Source: an uncultured Burkholderiales bacterium
Lineage (GTDB): Bacteria; Pseudomonadota; Gammaproteobacteria; Burkholderiales; Burkholderiaceae_C
Length of the DNA stretch: 58,417 nt
NCBI GenBank assembly: GCA_903876885.1
Contig: CAIRBP010000070.1
Location: 1 to 58,417 of the forward strand
Direction: 5' to 3'
The notes below the pieces were generated by a model, which was not told the DNA's origin, did not search any database, and worked only from the letters and a program-made list of their open reading frames with translations. Each line of letters starts with the position of its first letter. Positions within the stretch are counted from its first letter, which is position 1. The position numbers and the translations under genes were made by a program. Shown here piece after piece: positions 8,485 through 17,820 of the stretch.

Positions 8485-9498
8485 CTAATCCAGTTTTATT
8501 CCTGAATTTTTAATAATCGTTCCGTACCTATCTAAGTCGCGTTTTATTTGTTCACCAAATTTCTCCGGGGACTGAGGCGTTGGCTCTATACCTAAAATAC
8601 CTAGACGCTCCTTTACCTCAGGCTCGTTAAGAACATAATTCAGCTCTGCGTTTAATTTATCTATGATTGCTTTGGGTGTTTTGCTTGGAGCCATAATTCC
8701 AACCCATGCATTAATTTCGAAATCAGGGAGTCCACTTTCAATAAAGGTTGGGACCTCAGGTAATGATTTAGATCGCTGTGCACTGGAAACAGCAATAGGT
8801 ACCAATTTACCAGTTTTCACATATTGAACAGCTCCTGCAATCGCCGTATATACGAGCGGAACATTACCTCCTAAAACATCTGTAATTGCTTGACCGCCTC
8901 CCTTGTAGGGAATATGGACAAGATTAGCGCCTGTTCGTTGCTTTAGTATTTCTCCTGCAATGTGGGGTGTTCCACCAGTACCGGATGTTCCAAAACCAAG
9001 CCCCTCTGGGGTTTGTTTTGAAATTTCAACGACATCTTTCAGAGTTTTGATTTTCGCTCCTGGATATGCAACCAAAATTAATACTGCATCACCAATTTTT
9101 CCGACTGGTGTGAAGTCGCGGACCGTATTGAATGGAATTTTCTGAAAAATATGTGGATTGATAACCATTGTTCCATCAAAGGCAAGAACCAAGGTGTACC
9201 CATCCGGCTCTGCTACGGCTACTTGTTGGGTGCCAATATTCCCAGACGCCCCTGGTTTATTATCAACAATGACTTGTTGGCCAAGTCTTTTTGATAGAAA
9301 CTCAGCAATCAAGCGACCACTGGTATCAGTTACTCCACCAGGTGTAAATGGGACTACCAAACGAATAGGCTTGGTAGGATAAACTGACTGCGCCTCAGAT
9401 GTGTGAGTTACAAGAATAAGAGTTAAGCTTAGTAAGCAACTCGATAAAGACAGTACAGATATATTAACTAAGTTTAAACACCGATTAAATTTGAACAT
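8485..9498 (-). CDS. Bug/TctC-family periplasmic binding protein
   Basis: From the ATG at 9498 the product is 337 residues: a signal peptide ending near SEAQS, then YPTKPIRLVVPFTPGG, VIVDNKPGASGNIG, DGYTLVLAF, HIPYKGGGQAITDVLGG and SSAQRSKSLPEVPT. These are the standard Bug-family blocks for carboxylate capture in the periplasm. An upstream in-frame ATG at 9570 would add 24 hydrophobic residues and is less likely because the signal peptide is complete without them. It stands alone, divergent from the PEP-mutase-like gene at 9791. No TctAB carrier is nearby. Confidence 0.92.
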   Translation of the reverse strand: MFKFNRCLNLVNISVLSLSSCLLSLTLILVTHTSEAQSVYPTKPIRLVVPFTPGGVTDTSGRLIAEFLSKRLGQQVIVDNKPGASGNIGTQQVAVAEPDGYTLVLAFDGTMVINPHIFQKIPFNTVRDFTPVGKIGDAVLILVAYPGAKIKTLKDVVEISKQTPEGLGFGTSGTGGTPHIAGEILKQRTGANLVHIPYKGGGQAITDVLGGNVPLVYTAIAGAVQYVKTGKLVPIAVSSAQRSKSLPEVPTFIESGLPDFEINAWVGIMAPSKTPKAIIDKLNAELNYVLNEPEVKERLGILGIEPTPQSPEKFGEQIKRDLDRYGTIIKNSGIKLD

Positions 9499-9790
9499 AG
9501 AGATGAGTTTTCCCACTTTTAAAGCCATTGAATAAAAAAGTAACAAAAGAGAAATTAATGCAGAAAACAATGAAATGTCTTAAATTGTTTTCACTTTTAA
9601 TTTTAAAGAAAGAGAATTTTATAATTTTTCGAAGATAAGCAGTTTCCCGATAAACCCTGTAGCTATAGAGTTAATTTAAAAACGAATTCTTAGAGAATAA
9701 TCTAAACTCAAGACCATTAGATTAGAATTATCAGTCACAAAAGAAGTCTTTCCTGTTTATACACACTCCATCAATTTTTGCTTCATAACT

Positions 9791-10690
9791 ATGCCCTCCC
9801 CAACTAGTCACCACCCTTCGTTTCAAGCTCGTAGAGCAGCTTTGAGTTCAAAAATTAAATCTGGCTCAATCGTTATAGCACCTGGTGTTTTCGAGATGAT
9901 ATCGGCAAAGATGGCAGACTCTCATAATTTTGATGCTCTGTATATGACAGGTTACGGTACAGTCGCATCTTATTTAGGTTTACCAGACGCAGGTATCGCA
10001 AGCGGATCGGAAATGCTGAACCGGGTCTCCCAGTTCGGAAAAATTACGCAAACACCTCTCATCTGCGACGCAGATACCGGTTACGGAGGCCTACTTAACG
10101 TGATGCATACGGTTCGGGAGTACGAACGAGCTGGCGCATGTGCCATCCAACTAGAGGATCAAGAATATCCAAAAAAATGCGGTCATATGCTTGGCAGACG
10201 GGTCATTGATAGTGCTGATATGGTTCAAAAAATTCGTGTTGCTGTTGAAACCAGGGACGATCCTAACTTATTAATCATAGCTAGGACTGATGCTCGTACA
10301 ACCCTTGGACTAGATGAAGCACTCCGTCGAGGCGAGCAGTACGCCAGGGCAGGTGCAGACCTTCTTTTCATCGAAAGTCCTGAATCTGTTGAGGAAATGG
10401 AAATACTGGGCAAAACGTTTAACACTCCGTTAGTTGCAAATATGGTTGACGGAGGACGCACACCTGTACTTAGTAAAAAAGAATTGGAGCGAATTGGTTT
10501 TAAATTAGCGATCTTTCCAACGACAGCACTCCTTGCGGCAGGCTCTGCATTTGAGTCCGTTTATAGTCATTTCAAAGTCCACGGATCTAGTTCAAATTCA
10601 GAAACACCTTTATATGATTTTCAGAAATTCTCTCAAATGATGGGATTTGATTGGGTAGCAGAATTTGATAAAAAGTACTCCAAAAAATAA
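9791..10690 (+). CDS. Isocitrate lyase/PEP mutase superfamily protein
   Basis: A 299-residue TIM-barrel protein of the isocitrate lyase/PEP mutase superfamily. CDADTGYG (92-99) supplies the Mg-binding Asp residues. AIQLEDQEYPKKCGHM (118-133) contains the metal Glu and the K-K-C-G-H loop typical of C-C-bond lyases such as 2,3-dimethylmalate lyase, methylisocitrate lyase and oxaloacetate decarboxylase. The length fits that subgroup better than true isocitrate lyase. It is alone on the plus strand opposite a Bug gene, so a role in dicarboxylate breakdown is likely; the exact substrate is not decidable. Confidence 0.88.
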   Translation: MPSPTSHHPSFQARRAALSSKIKSGSIVIAPGVFEMISAKMADSHNFDALYMTGYGTVASYLGLPDAGIASGSEMLNRVSQFGKITQTPLICDADTGYGGLLNVMHTVREYERAGACAIQLEDQEYPKKCGHMLGRRVIDSADMVQKIRVAVETRDDPNLLIIARTDARTTLGLDEALRRGEQYARAGADLLFIESPESVEEMEILGKTFNTPLVANMVDGGRTPVLSKKELERIGFKLAIFPTTALLAAGSAFESVYSHFKVHGSSSNSETPLYDFQKFSQMMGFDWVAEFDKKYSKK

Positions 10691-10825
10691 GTGCACTTTT
10701 ACAACCACAAAGCGATCTGTGTAAAAGATCAATAAGCTTTGGGTATTAACAACTTAAAGCTTTTGAAATTTTCAGATGCGCAAGTAAATAGCATTCATTT
10801 ACGTTTTTAAAATCAGATAGAGTTA

Positions 10826-11101
10826 TTATTTGGACGTTGCCGAGCTCGTTGATTGACTGCGACTGAACACCTCGTTTGTTGGCGCAATTTTGAACACAAT
10901 AATGATTGAGACAATACATACACCAAACCATATGATCATTTTGGTCCACTTATTCGTTGATATTTCAGAGGAACCTTGGTGCAAGGTATCAAGTGAGTTT
11001 TGGAATTTTTTGTACTCAAGGTGAGCTTTTCCGGAACGGAAGGCTGCGTAAAGCGCCAAATAACTTAAAAGTAGCATTCCAATATGATTAAAGGTATTCA
11101 T
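10826..11101 (-). CDS. Small two-TM hypothetical membrane protein
   Basis: I do not recognise this 91-residue protein. It has two hydrophobic segments (about 6-21 and 54-71) joined by a charged, partly helical stretch (SGKAHLEYKKFQNSLDTLH), and ends in a Ser/Thr-rich tail. The ATG at 11101 has AGG eight bases upstream, which supports translation. An overlapping frame at 10746-10949 on the same strand looks like a shadow. It lies in an AT-rich gap between catabolic genes. Confidence 0.5.
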   Translation of the reverse strand: MNTFNHIGMLLLSYLALYAAFRSGKAHLEYKKFQNSLDTLHQGSSEISTNKWTKMIIWFGVCIVSIIIVFKIAPTNEVFSRSQSTSSATSK

Positions 11102-11419
11102 GTTATCGACCTATTAGTTTAAGTTCTAAGTTTTGTACTAAAAAATTGGGACAGTAGCTTTTTCAACTGCTTTCTTCTTTTTGATTCTGATTTCAATTCC
11201 AATCCTATATTCTAAAAGCTTGACGCTCATCCGTTCAAACAATAAGGGCAAAATACAATCTACGTAAGTGTCAAATAGTTAATCTAATGTTTAGGTGTAA
11301 CTGTAAAAATTAGTTAGCTATTAATCAACACTACACAACAAATGAATACTAAATAATTCAATCAATTTGAATTCCTTTGAAAGTACAAATAATTAAAATT
11401 TCGATTTTCCTTACAAGAA
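11102..11419. other. AT-rich intergenic stretch without visible gene
   Basis: These 318 bases separate the small membrane protein from the end of the CaiB gene. I see no coding frame, RNA gene or strong hairpin. The stretch AAATAGTTAATC at 11273 resembles half of the TetR palindrome found at 38371 and 39123 but lacks the other half. Confidence 0.5.
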
Positions 11420-12565
11420 TTAAGGCGGAGCTAATCGATACGTTGCCGGAGTTCGGCTTAGTTTAATGGGGGAGGCAACGCCTTGATAATTTTCCCCAAT
11501 ACTTATAACCATTTCCCTGTGCTTAGTATGGCTATGGTTAAGCGCAGCACTCACAGTCAGGACTGGTGCACAGGGGACACCTAATTCCATTAGTTTATGA
11601 CAAATAGATTCACCATCAAGCTTACTAAATTTGCTTAATAAATGTTTTTGTAACGACTCTCGATTTTTAGATCTAGCAGGTGCACTAGCATACTCGGTAA
11701 TTGATGCTAACTCCTCTAATCCAAGAGCACCACACAACAAATTAAACTGTTTATCATTACCTACCGCTAAAAATATAGAAGTGGTTTTAGTAGGAAACGC
11801 GTCGTAGGGATAGATATTGGGATGCGCATTTCCGCTTAGTTTAGGCTCCTTCTTATCCATAAACCAATTAGCTGCATGAGGGTGTAAAAGAGATATTCCA
11901 CTGTCAAACAAGCTTGACTCTACAAATTGTCCCCTCCCGCTCCTAGTTCTCTCATTAAGCGCGAGAAGAACACCAATTACAGCATTCAGTCCTGTGACCA
12001 TATCAACAACAGGTAAACCGACTCTAAGCGGTTCACCGTCTTTTTCGCCATTCACGCTCATGATTCCTGCCATTGCTTGTACCGCAGCGTCATAGCCGGC
12101 CAAACCACCGAGTGGCCCGTCCGCCCCAAATCCACTCACGCGGCAATGGATAAGTCTTGGGAATTGTTTAGACAAATCCTCATAACCGATACCCCACTTC
12201 TCCATAGTGCCTGTTTTAAAGTTTTCTAAAACAACATCCGCACCCTGTAACAAGGTCAAAAGTGTGTCTCGTCCTGATTGACTTGCCAAGTCCAGAGTCA
12301 TGCCTTTTTTGTTCCTGTTAAGACCCAAGTAATAGGCAGAGACCGCTTTACCGTCTATTTGCTTGAACGGAGGCCCCCAAAGTCTTGTGTCATCACCTTG
12401 TGGAGGCTCAACCTTTATAACCTCCGCGCCGTGATCAGCAAGCACTTGACCGCAGTAAGGACCACCCAAAATTCGGGATAAATCAATAACCCGCGTACCT
12501 GCTAAGGCCCCAGGTAAGCTCGTCGAGTCTTTTGACCTGTAGTTGCGAGAAATTTCATCTGTCAA
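11420..12565 (-). CDS. CaiB/BaiF family CoA-transferase (class III)
   Basis: A 381-residue class III CoA-transferase, which moves CoA from an acyl-CoA such as succinyl-CoA to a carboxylic acid. It begins with the usual GTRVIDLSRILGGPYCGQVLADHGAEV segment. LAGYDAAVQAMAGIMSV holds the catalytic Asp (AGYD), and VVDMVTGLNAV follows. It is the last gene of a four-gene unit, 26 bases after a Bug gene that itself follows an acyl-CoA dehydrogenase. The likely job is CoA activation of the acid captured by that Bug protein. The product is slightly shorter than most relatives at the C-terminus. Confidence 0.92.
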   Translation of the reverse strand: MTDEISRNYRSKDSTSLPGALAGTRVIDLSRILGGPYCGQVLADHGAEVIKVEPPQGDDTRLWGPPFKQIDGKAVSAYYLGLNRNKKGMTLDLASQSGRDTLLTLLQGADVVLENFKTGTMEKWGIGYEDLSKQFPRLIHCRVSGFGADGPLGGLAGYDAAVQAMAGIMSVNGEKDGEPLRVGLPVVDMVTGLNAVIGVLLALNERTRSGRGQFVESSLFDSGISLLHPHAANWFMDKKEPKLSGNAHPNIYPYDAFPTKTTSIFLAVGNDKQFNLLCGALGLEELASITEYASAPARSKNRESLQKHLLSKFSKLDGESICHKLMELGVPCAPVLTVSAALNHSHTKHREMVISIGENYQGVASPIKLSRTPATYRLAPP

Positions 12566-12591
12566 TTTATATCCTTAATTCCATATACCCA

Positions 12592-13614
12592 TTAATCAAC
12601 AGTTGCACCCGATACTTTAATTACCTCGCGCCACTTTGATGCTTCTTTGCGCATGTAGTTTGTAAGTTGCGCAGGCGTGAAGTCTATCGGCGTTTCTAAT
12701 CCAAACTTAATTAGTCGCTCCCTTATATCAGCTTGATTCATCACTTGTGAAAAAGCCGTATTTAATTTATTCACCGTCTCACTAGGAGTCCCTGTTGGCA
12801 CTACTATTCCAAAGAAAACGCTTGAATCAAAATCCTTAAGTCCTTGTTCATCTAAAGTAGGAACATCTGGCAAAACCTTTGAGCGGCTAAGCGTAGTGAC
12901 TCCAATGGCGCGTAATTTTCCGGCCTGTATATGAGGGATAGCAGTTAATACATCCGTAAAAGACATCGTAACTTGTCCACCAATCAGATCGTTCAGCGCA
13001 GGGCCCGTCCCTTTGTAAGGGATATGTTGTATATCAGTAGCAGCATACATATTGAACAATGCGCCGGTTAGGTGAGATGATGCACCGCTACCCGAGGAGG
13101 CATAGGAGAGTTTTCCTTTGTTTGCTTTTGCATAAGCAATCAACTCTTTTAAATTATGCGCAGGTATAGAGGGGTTAATAACTAAAATATTCGGTAAGTA
13201 TCCAATTTGTATAACTGGGGCAAAGTTCTTAAATGGATCATAAGAAATCTTGGGATACAAATAAGTGTTGATAGCTAAAGGCGCAGATGTACCAAATAAG
13301 AGGGTATACCCGTCAGCATCTGACCTGGCAACGGCCTCTGCGCCTAGGTTTGATCCAGCACCGGGCTTGTTCTCAACGATCATTGATTGTCCTAGGACAG
13401 GACGAATAGCAGTAGCAAGAATCCTAGCCATTGCATCTGTGGGTCCGCCCGGAGCGTAAGGCACCAGTAAAGTTAATGGCTTAGCGTTTGGGAAATTTGT
13501 ACTGTTACTTTGCGCCCAAACGCAATTCAGAGCCGTCACCTCAAGTGCAAAACCAATACCTAAACTTGCTCTTACAACTCTCATCAAACTGGTACGTCTG
13601 TTTATATTTTGCAT
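12592..13614 (-). CDS. Bug/TctC-family periplasmic binding protein
   Basis: A 340-residue periplasmic protein with signal peptide (cleavage near VWAQS) and Bug blocks: LLVPYAPGGPTDAMAR, MIVENKPGAGSNLGA, DGYTLLFG, HIPYKGTGPALNDLIGG and TTLSRSKVLPDVPT. It sits between the acyl-CoA dehydrogenase gene (15-base gap) and the CaiB gene, so it is probably the extracytoplasmic receptor for the substrate of this operon. No TctA/TctB membrane genes are encoded in the window, so it must dock to a carrier elsewhere or act as a sensor. Confidence 0.93.
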   Translation of the reverse strand: MQNINRRTSLMRVVRASLGIGFALEVTALNCVWAQSNSTNFPNAKPLTLLVPYAPGGPTDAMARILATAIRPVLGQSMIVENKPGAGSNLGAEAVARSDADGYTLLFGTSAPLAINTYLYPKISYDPFKNFAPVIQIGYLPNILVINPSIPAHNLKELIAYAKANKGKLSYASSGSGASSHLTGALFNMYAATDIQHIPYKGTGPALNDLIGGQVTMSFTDVLTAIPHIQAGKLRAIGVTTLSRSKVLPDVPTLDEQGLKDFDSSVFFGIVVPTGTPSETVNKLNTAFSQVMNQADIRERLIKFGLETPIDFTPAQLTNYMRKEASKWREVIKVSGATVD

Positions 13615-13629
13615 AAATTAAATCTGCTT

Positions 13630-15417
13630 TCAGTTAAATAAATTTACTGTCTCAACCCTTCCCTTGGATTGACTTTCCTCGAAGAGACAAGTCAAATCGG
13701 GCTGAACTCTTGCTTTGAGCGGATCTTGAACCGATAGTTGGTGTATCAAACCAAGTTGAGCTAAGGTCATTCGTCTAATAGATTCATACTGCGTTGCCTC
13801 CCAAGCCATTGCAACAACTGCAGTAACTCGGTACATAGAGCTCGCTACTTGCCTTGTTACTTCCTCATGCTCAGTATTATTCACGACGCTATCTATTAAA
13901 GAATTAACTCTTACTCTAGCTTGTGCTAATTGATATAGCGCTTGTGGATGCCATTTAGACTCTTTGATTAATTGGTCTAAATGTAAATTCCAAATAGGCA
14001 ATGAGCCTTCGCGCTTGATCGCTCGAATAACATCAAGGGCTACTATATTGCTCGTACCCTCCCAAACAGAGCCTAAATGCGCATCTCTTAAGATTCTTGG
14101 ATCACTCCACTCCTCAATATATCCGCAACCACCTCTTACCTCTAAAGCATCCCCGGTGACTTTGCGGGCGTCCCTGCAAGCTCTAAATTTCAGCAACGGA
14201 GTAAGTAATCGAGTCAATGCGTAAGCACCTTCTTCACCTGCATCCGATCTGCGAAGTGCCTCGGCTGCTTGGAACATCACAGTTCGAGCTTGCTCGGCAC
14301 TCAGCATCATCTTTGATAATTGAGGTCTCATAAGGGGCATATCAATCAAACTTGCCCCAAAGGCTTTGCGGTGTTTTGAAATATACAAAGCTTCTCCAAC
14401 CGCCCTTCGCATCAAACCCGCTGCGCGCATTCCGTTAGATAAGCGAGAGTTGTTGACCATATCGGCCATTTGAACAAATCCCCGACCTAACTCCCCGACT
14501 AACCAAGCCTTTGCACCTCTAAGCCTGATCTCTCCACTTGCCATTGAACGAGTGCCCAATTTATCTTTAAGTCTTACGATTTCAATTCGGTTATCACGTC
14601 CATCGGGCAACGTTCGAGGTAACAAAAATAAAGAAACCCCCTTCATCCCTTCAGGGCCACCCTCATGTCGTGCGAGAACCATCGCTAATGCTGCATCAGG
14701 GTTAGAACAAAACCACTTATCGCCAGACAACAACCAAGCTTGTGGATCTTTAGGATCATTTTGAGCAAGGGTCTCAGTAGCTGCAATGTCTGAGCCAGCA
14801 CCTTGTTCGGTCATAAACATAGCGCCTTGACTCAGGGTATCCAAATCCTGTGAAGTCAGGTCCTCAAAGTATCGGCTAATCAATTGCGGTGATCCGTATT
14901 TAACCAAAGTACGTGTTAATGAATCGGTCATAGAAAGCGGACAACAAAGACCAAATTCAGCCTGAACAAATAAAAATGTCATTGCATACTTGGCGACCGC
15001 AGGCATTTTTGTTTCCCATCCAAGCACTCCACTCTTATGAGACAGGGCCGCGAGTCCAAACTCTGAAAAAGCCAATCTCTCCATTTCAACATAGGAGGGA
15101 TGCTTCAAAATACTCTGCTTATCCCGTCCGTCCCTGGTTCTATGCTGAAGAGTCGGCGGATTGCTATCGGCCTGGCGTGCAAGTTCATCTAACTCTGCCC
15201 CTGCTAATTCCCCCAAACGAGTCAGGTGAGGCTGTAGATGCGTTAACAACTTAGCGGGCATATAAATTTTCAGTAATTGCTGAAAATCCGTGTCGTCAAG
15301 ATACACATTAGTACCCGCTCTATCTGGAACCGGATATCTACTTTTCTCATTATTATCAGTGTGTTGAAAAGGCACTGAAATCTTTTCTTGAGTTAAGGGT
15401 AAGGCTCGATTATTCAT
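13630..15417 (-). CDS. Acyl-CoA dehydrogenase, AidB-like
   Basis: A 595-residue flavoprotein of the long acyl-CoA dehydrogenase type. MFMTEQGAGSD and DKWFCSNPDA lie in the FAD/substrate beta domain, KLGTRSMASGEI follows, and a long C-terminal helical region starts with LSNGMRAAGLMRR. EVRGGCGYIEEWSDPRILRDA and SVWEGTSNIVALDVIRA match the AidB-like branch, some members of which bind DNA or act on branched acyl-CoAs. Its place between an amidohydrolase and Bug/CaiB genes argues for catabolism rather than alkylation response. Electrons would pass to the EtfAB pair encoded at 51-52.7 kb. Confidence 0.9.
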   Translation of the reverse strand: MNNRALPLTQEKISVPFQHTDNNEKSRYPVPDRAGTNVYLDDTDFQQLLKIYMPAKLLTHLQPHLTRLGELAGAELDELARQADSNPPTLQHRTRDGRDKQSILKHPSYVEMERLAFSEFGLAALSHKSGVLGWETKMPAVAKYAMTFLFVQAEFGLCCPLSMTDSLTRTLVKYGSPQLISRYFEDLTSQDLDTLSQGAMFMTEQGAGSDIAATETLAQNDPKDPQAWLLSGDKWFCSNPDAALAMVLARHEGGPEGMKGVSLFLLPRTLPDGRDNRIEIVRLKDKLGTRSMASGEIRLRGAKAWLVGELGRGFVQMADMVNNSRLSNGMRAAGLMRRAVGEALYISKHRKAFGASLIDMPLMRPQLSKMMLSAEQARTVMFQAAEALRRSDAGEEGAYALTRLLTPLLKFRACRDARKVTGDALEVRGGCGYIEEWSDPRILRDAHLGSVWEGTSNIVALDVIRAIKREGSLPIWNLHLDQLIKESKWHPQALYQLAQARVRVNSLIDSVVNNTEHEEVTRQVASSMYRVTAVVAMAWEATQYESIRRMTLAQLGLIHQLSVQDPLKARVQPDLTCLFEESQSKGRVETVNLFN

Positions 15418-15435
15418 TTGAGTATATAAACAATC

Positions 15436-17487
15436 CTAAAAAGCACAAGGACACTCTACAGTCCATACCCCAGAGTCTCCGATGATTTGTGGGTGTGCAT
15501 GGGAATAAATCGACTGCGCTCTTTGTTTCTGTTGGTTTTGAGCAGTTTTCTTTGTTGATTTAGTGACCTTATAGTATTTACCGTAGTCATTGATTGGCAA
15601 CCAGACCTGTTTAATCTCAGGCGCTTTCATTGCTAATTGAGTGAACGCGCCGTTTGCGTAGACAACCCGTCCACCCACCATGGTGAGTTCAGACTCTAAA
15701 TCTTTAATAGCATCTACATCAATGCTAAAGAAATCCGCACTTAGTATGACTAAATCCGCTAATTTACCTATTTCTAAAGTTCCCTTCTTATTCTCTTCCT
15801 TAGAGATCCATGCACCGCCCTTGGTATACAAACCCAACGCCTCCTCTCGGCTGAGTAAATTATGATTACCTTGTAACTTTGCTCCGCCAAGGGTCTTGCC
15901 CGTAATAAGCCAATGAACCCCGATCCAAGGGTTATAACTTGTAGCTCTATTACCGTCTGTTCCTGCAGCTAAAGGGATACCCATCTCGCGGATGCGTTTG
16001 ATGGGCGGTGCATCCGCACTCACTCGCTCACCGTAACGTTTATTGAAAGCCTCTCCGTCTAATGACATTCTGTTTTGAATGTTAATACTACCCCCCATCG
16101 CAGCAACCCGTTCCAAGGACTGTGCAGATATCGTCTCACAATGATCAAGCCCCCAACGCAGTCCGTTAAGGGGTACCTCTCGGTGAACTTGCTCTAGTAC
16201 ATTGAGAACGCGCTGCGCAGTTGCATCGTAACTCGTATGCATACGGAATGGCCAATTGTTAGACGCCAAAAATTTCCCTACGGCACTGAGCTGGCTCTCC
16301 ATAACGGTTGGAATGACTTGTGGATCTTTATCAAAGTTTGTTACATCTCCAGCAGCCCACACAATATACTCACCGGCACCAATCATTCTGAAGTAATCAT
16401 CGCCTTGACCAACTTGCACCATCTTTGACCAGTTTTGATAATTCTCCAACTCTCTTCCACCCCCCTGTGCGAAAAGTTCGTAGCCAATGCGTATGGTCAG
16501 TTGTTGATTCTGAGCAAGCTCTGCAATAGCAGCGTAGTTATCAGGGTAATTTTGCCCACCCCCACCTGCATCAATAACGCTAGTCAATCCCAATCGGTTG
16601 TTCTCACGCATAAAGTGCTGAGTAGATAGGATTTGGTCTTGCGCCGAGAGTCTTGGAATCTTAAGCCAAGTATTAACTAATGCTGGAAGGCCGATCGTTG
16701 CGACTAACAACCCAGTCGGATTACCAGCAGCGTCCTTTTCAATCATCCCACCAAATGGATTTGGAGTGTCTTTGTTCCAACCTAACACCCTTAGACCAGC
16801 TTGATTAATCCAGGCGCGGTCATACATATGCATGATCATTGCAGGAGTATCCCCGGTTGCGGCGTTAATTTCCTCTAGAGTCGGAAATCTTCTCTCCTCA
16901 AACTGAGCCCAGGTCCAACCACCAATAATTTGAACCCAGTGAGGCGCAGGTGTTCGCGCCGCTTGGGTTTGTAACATCTGTAGGCCTTGAGCAAGAGACT
17001 GGACACCGTCCCACCTCACCTCCATGGAATAAGTCAATCCACCTCGAATGAAATGGGTGTGCGCATCTATCAGACCGGGGATAATGGTTTTATTCTTTGC
17101 ATCAATAGTTATAGTGTTGGGTCCACGAAGTTGCATTACCGCATGATCGCTACCCACTCTTTGAATTAAATCTCCTTTAATGGCTATAGCCTGAGCACGA
17201 GAATTTTTAGAGTCTAGAGTTACAATTTTCGCGTTATAAATTATTTTGTCTGCATAAAATTCCGAAGCTGAAGCGACTGATTTTTTTGGTGTTTCAGCAA
17301 AGCTAGTAACGGAACCAACTGTAGCGCCGGCTCCAATTAGATTCGTTAAAAAGCCGCGCCTCCCCATACTACCTCTTCTGCCACTGCTCTCGTCTACACC
17401 CACTGAGCCGCTTGAGCATCCTGGATCCGAGCAGTTCAGTTTGTAACAAGCTTTATTGAAGAGGCTATGAGAATTGGTATTATTCAT
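15436..17487 (-). CDS. Tat-exported YtcJ-like amidohydrolase
   Basis: A 683-residue metal-dependent hydrolase of the Amidohydro_3/YtcJ group. GLIDAHTHF (138-146) gives the first metal His pair; GLDHCE and AAGTDGN supply later ligands. The N-terminus holds GRRGFLTNLIGAGATVGS (42-59), a twin-Arg signal, so the enzyme should be folded in the cytosol and exported. About 40 residues with three Cys precede the twin Arg; the ATG at 17367 (MGRRGFL) is an alternative start. It is the first gene of a unit with acyl-CoA dehydrogenase (18-base gap), Bug and CaiB. Likely role: hydrolysis of an amide or ester in the periplasm. Confidence 0.88.
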   Translation of the reverse strand: MNNTNSHSLFNKACYKLNCSDPGCSSGSVGVDESSGRRGSMGRRGFLTNLIGAGATVGSVTSFAETPKKSVASASEFYADKIIYNAKIVTLDSKNSRAQAIAIKGDLIQRVGSDHAVMQLRGPNTITIDAKNKTIIPGLIDAHTHFIRGGLTYSMEVRWDGVQSLAQGLQMLQTQAARTPAPHWVQIIGGWTWAQFEERRFPTLEEINAATGDTPAMIMHMYDRAWINQAGLRVLGWNKDTPNPFGGMIEKDAAGNPTGLLVATIGLPALVNTWLKIPRLSAQDQILSTQHFMRENNRLGLTSVIDAGGGGQNYPDNYAAIAELAQNQQLTIRIGYELFAQGGGRELENYQNWSKMVQVGQGDDYFRMIGAGEYIVWAAGDVTNFDKDPQVIPTVMESQLSAVGKFLASNNWPFRMHTSYDATAQRVLNVLEQVHREVPLNGLRWGLDHCETISAQSLERVAAMGGSINIQNRMSLDGEAFNKRYGERVSADAPPIKRIREMGIPLAAGTDGNRATSYNPWIGVHWLITGKTLGGAKLQGNHNLLSREEALGLYTKGGAWISKEENKKGTLEIGKLADLVILSADFFSIDVDAIKDLESELTMVGGRVVYANGAFTQLAMKAPEIKQVWLPINDYGKYYKVTKSTKKTAQNQQKQRAQSIYSHAHPQIIGDSGVWTVECPCAF

Positions 17488-17820
17488 TATGATGTTTTAG
17501 ATATTTACAACAGAAATTTCAGCTCATAGGACTCCAGTGTCATTAAGAAAAGTACAAATGAACTGGGCTAGGTCCTTTATTGAGTATTCTTAAATGATAC
17601 ATATTAAATAGCAATAAGCGAGCTTTCTAAATTGACATAGGGTAATTCCCCGGTAGTCCCAAGTATTGATTTTTACTAAGTGATAAAAGCGTTAGGGGTA
17701 AAACCTTGATGATTTAAATTAATTTATTTAAATCAGATTTTTTTTTGTAAATACTCAACTAGTGTTGAGGGTGGGGGAAGAAGTTCCGCTTAACCAATCT
17801 AAGTACTGATCAAGATGCAA
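17488..17820. other. Intergenic region upstream of the amidohydrolase operon
   Basis: A 333-base gap separates the LysR stop from the amidohydrolase start. It must hold the promoter of the four-gene operon. Apart from the inverted repeat at 17711-17734 and a T-run at about 17737-17746 on the plus strand, I see no gene or RNA. Confidence 0.6.
17711..17734. repeat. 9-bp perfect inverted repeat
   Basis: GATTTAAAT (17711-17719) and ATTTAAATC (17726-17734) are perfect reverse complements separated by six bases, followed on the plus strand by a run of T. It could be a regulatory dyad for the amidohydrolase operon or a plus-strand terminator; AT-only arms make either assignment weak. Confidence 0.4.

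Noticed and set aside
10696-10762. Two short hairpins after the PEP-mutase-like gene as terminators
   Set aside because: Stems of seven to eight A/T-rich pairs with long loops; too weak to call.
10746-10949. Minus-strand frame overlapping the small membrane protein
   Set aside because: Cys/His-rich, no ribosome site, and overlaps a frame with better topology and start.
11273-11284. Third TetR operator
   Set aside because: Only one half-site is present; the dyad is not completed.
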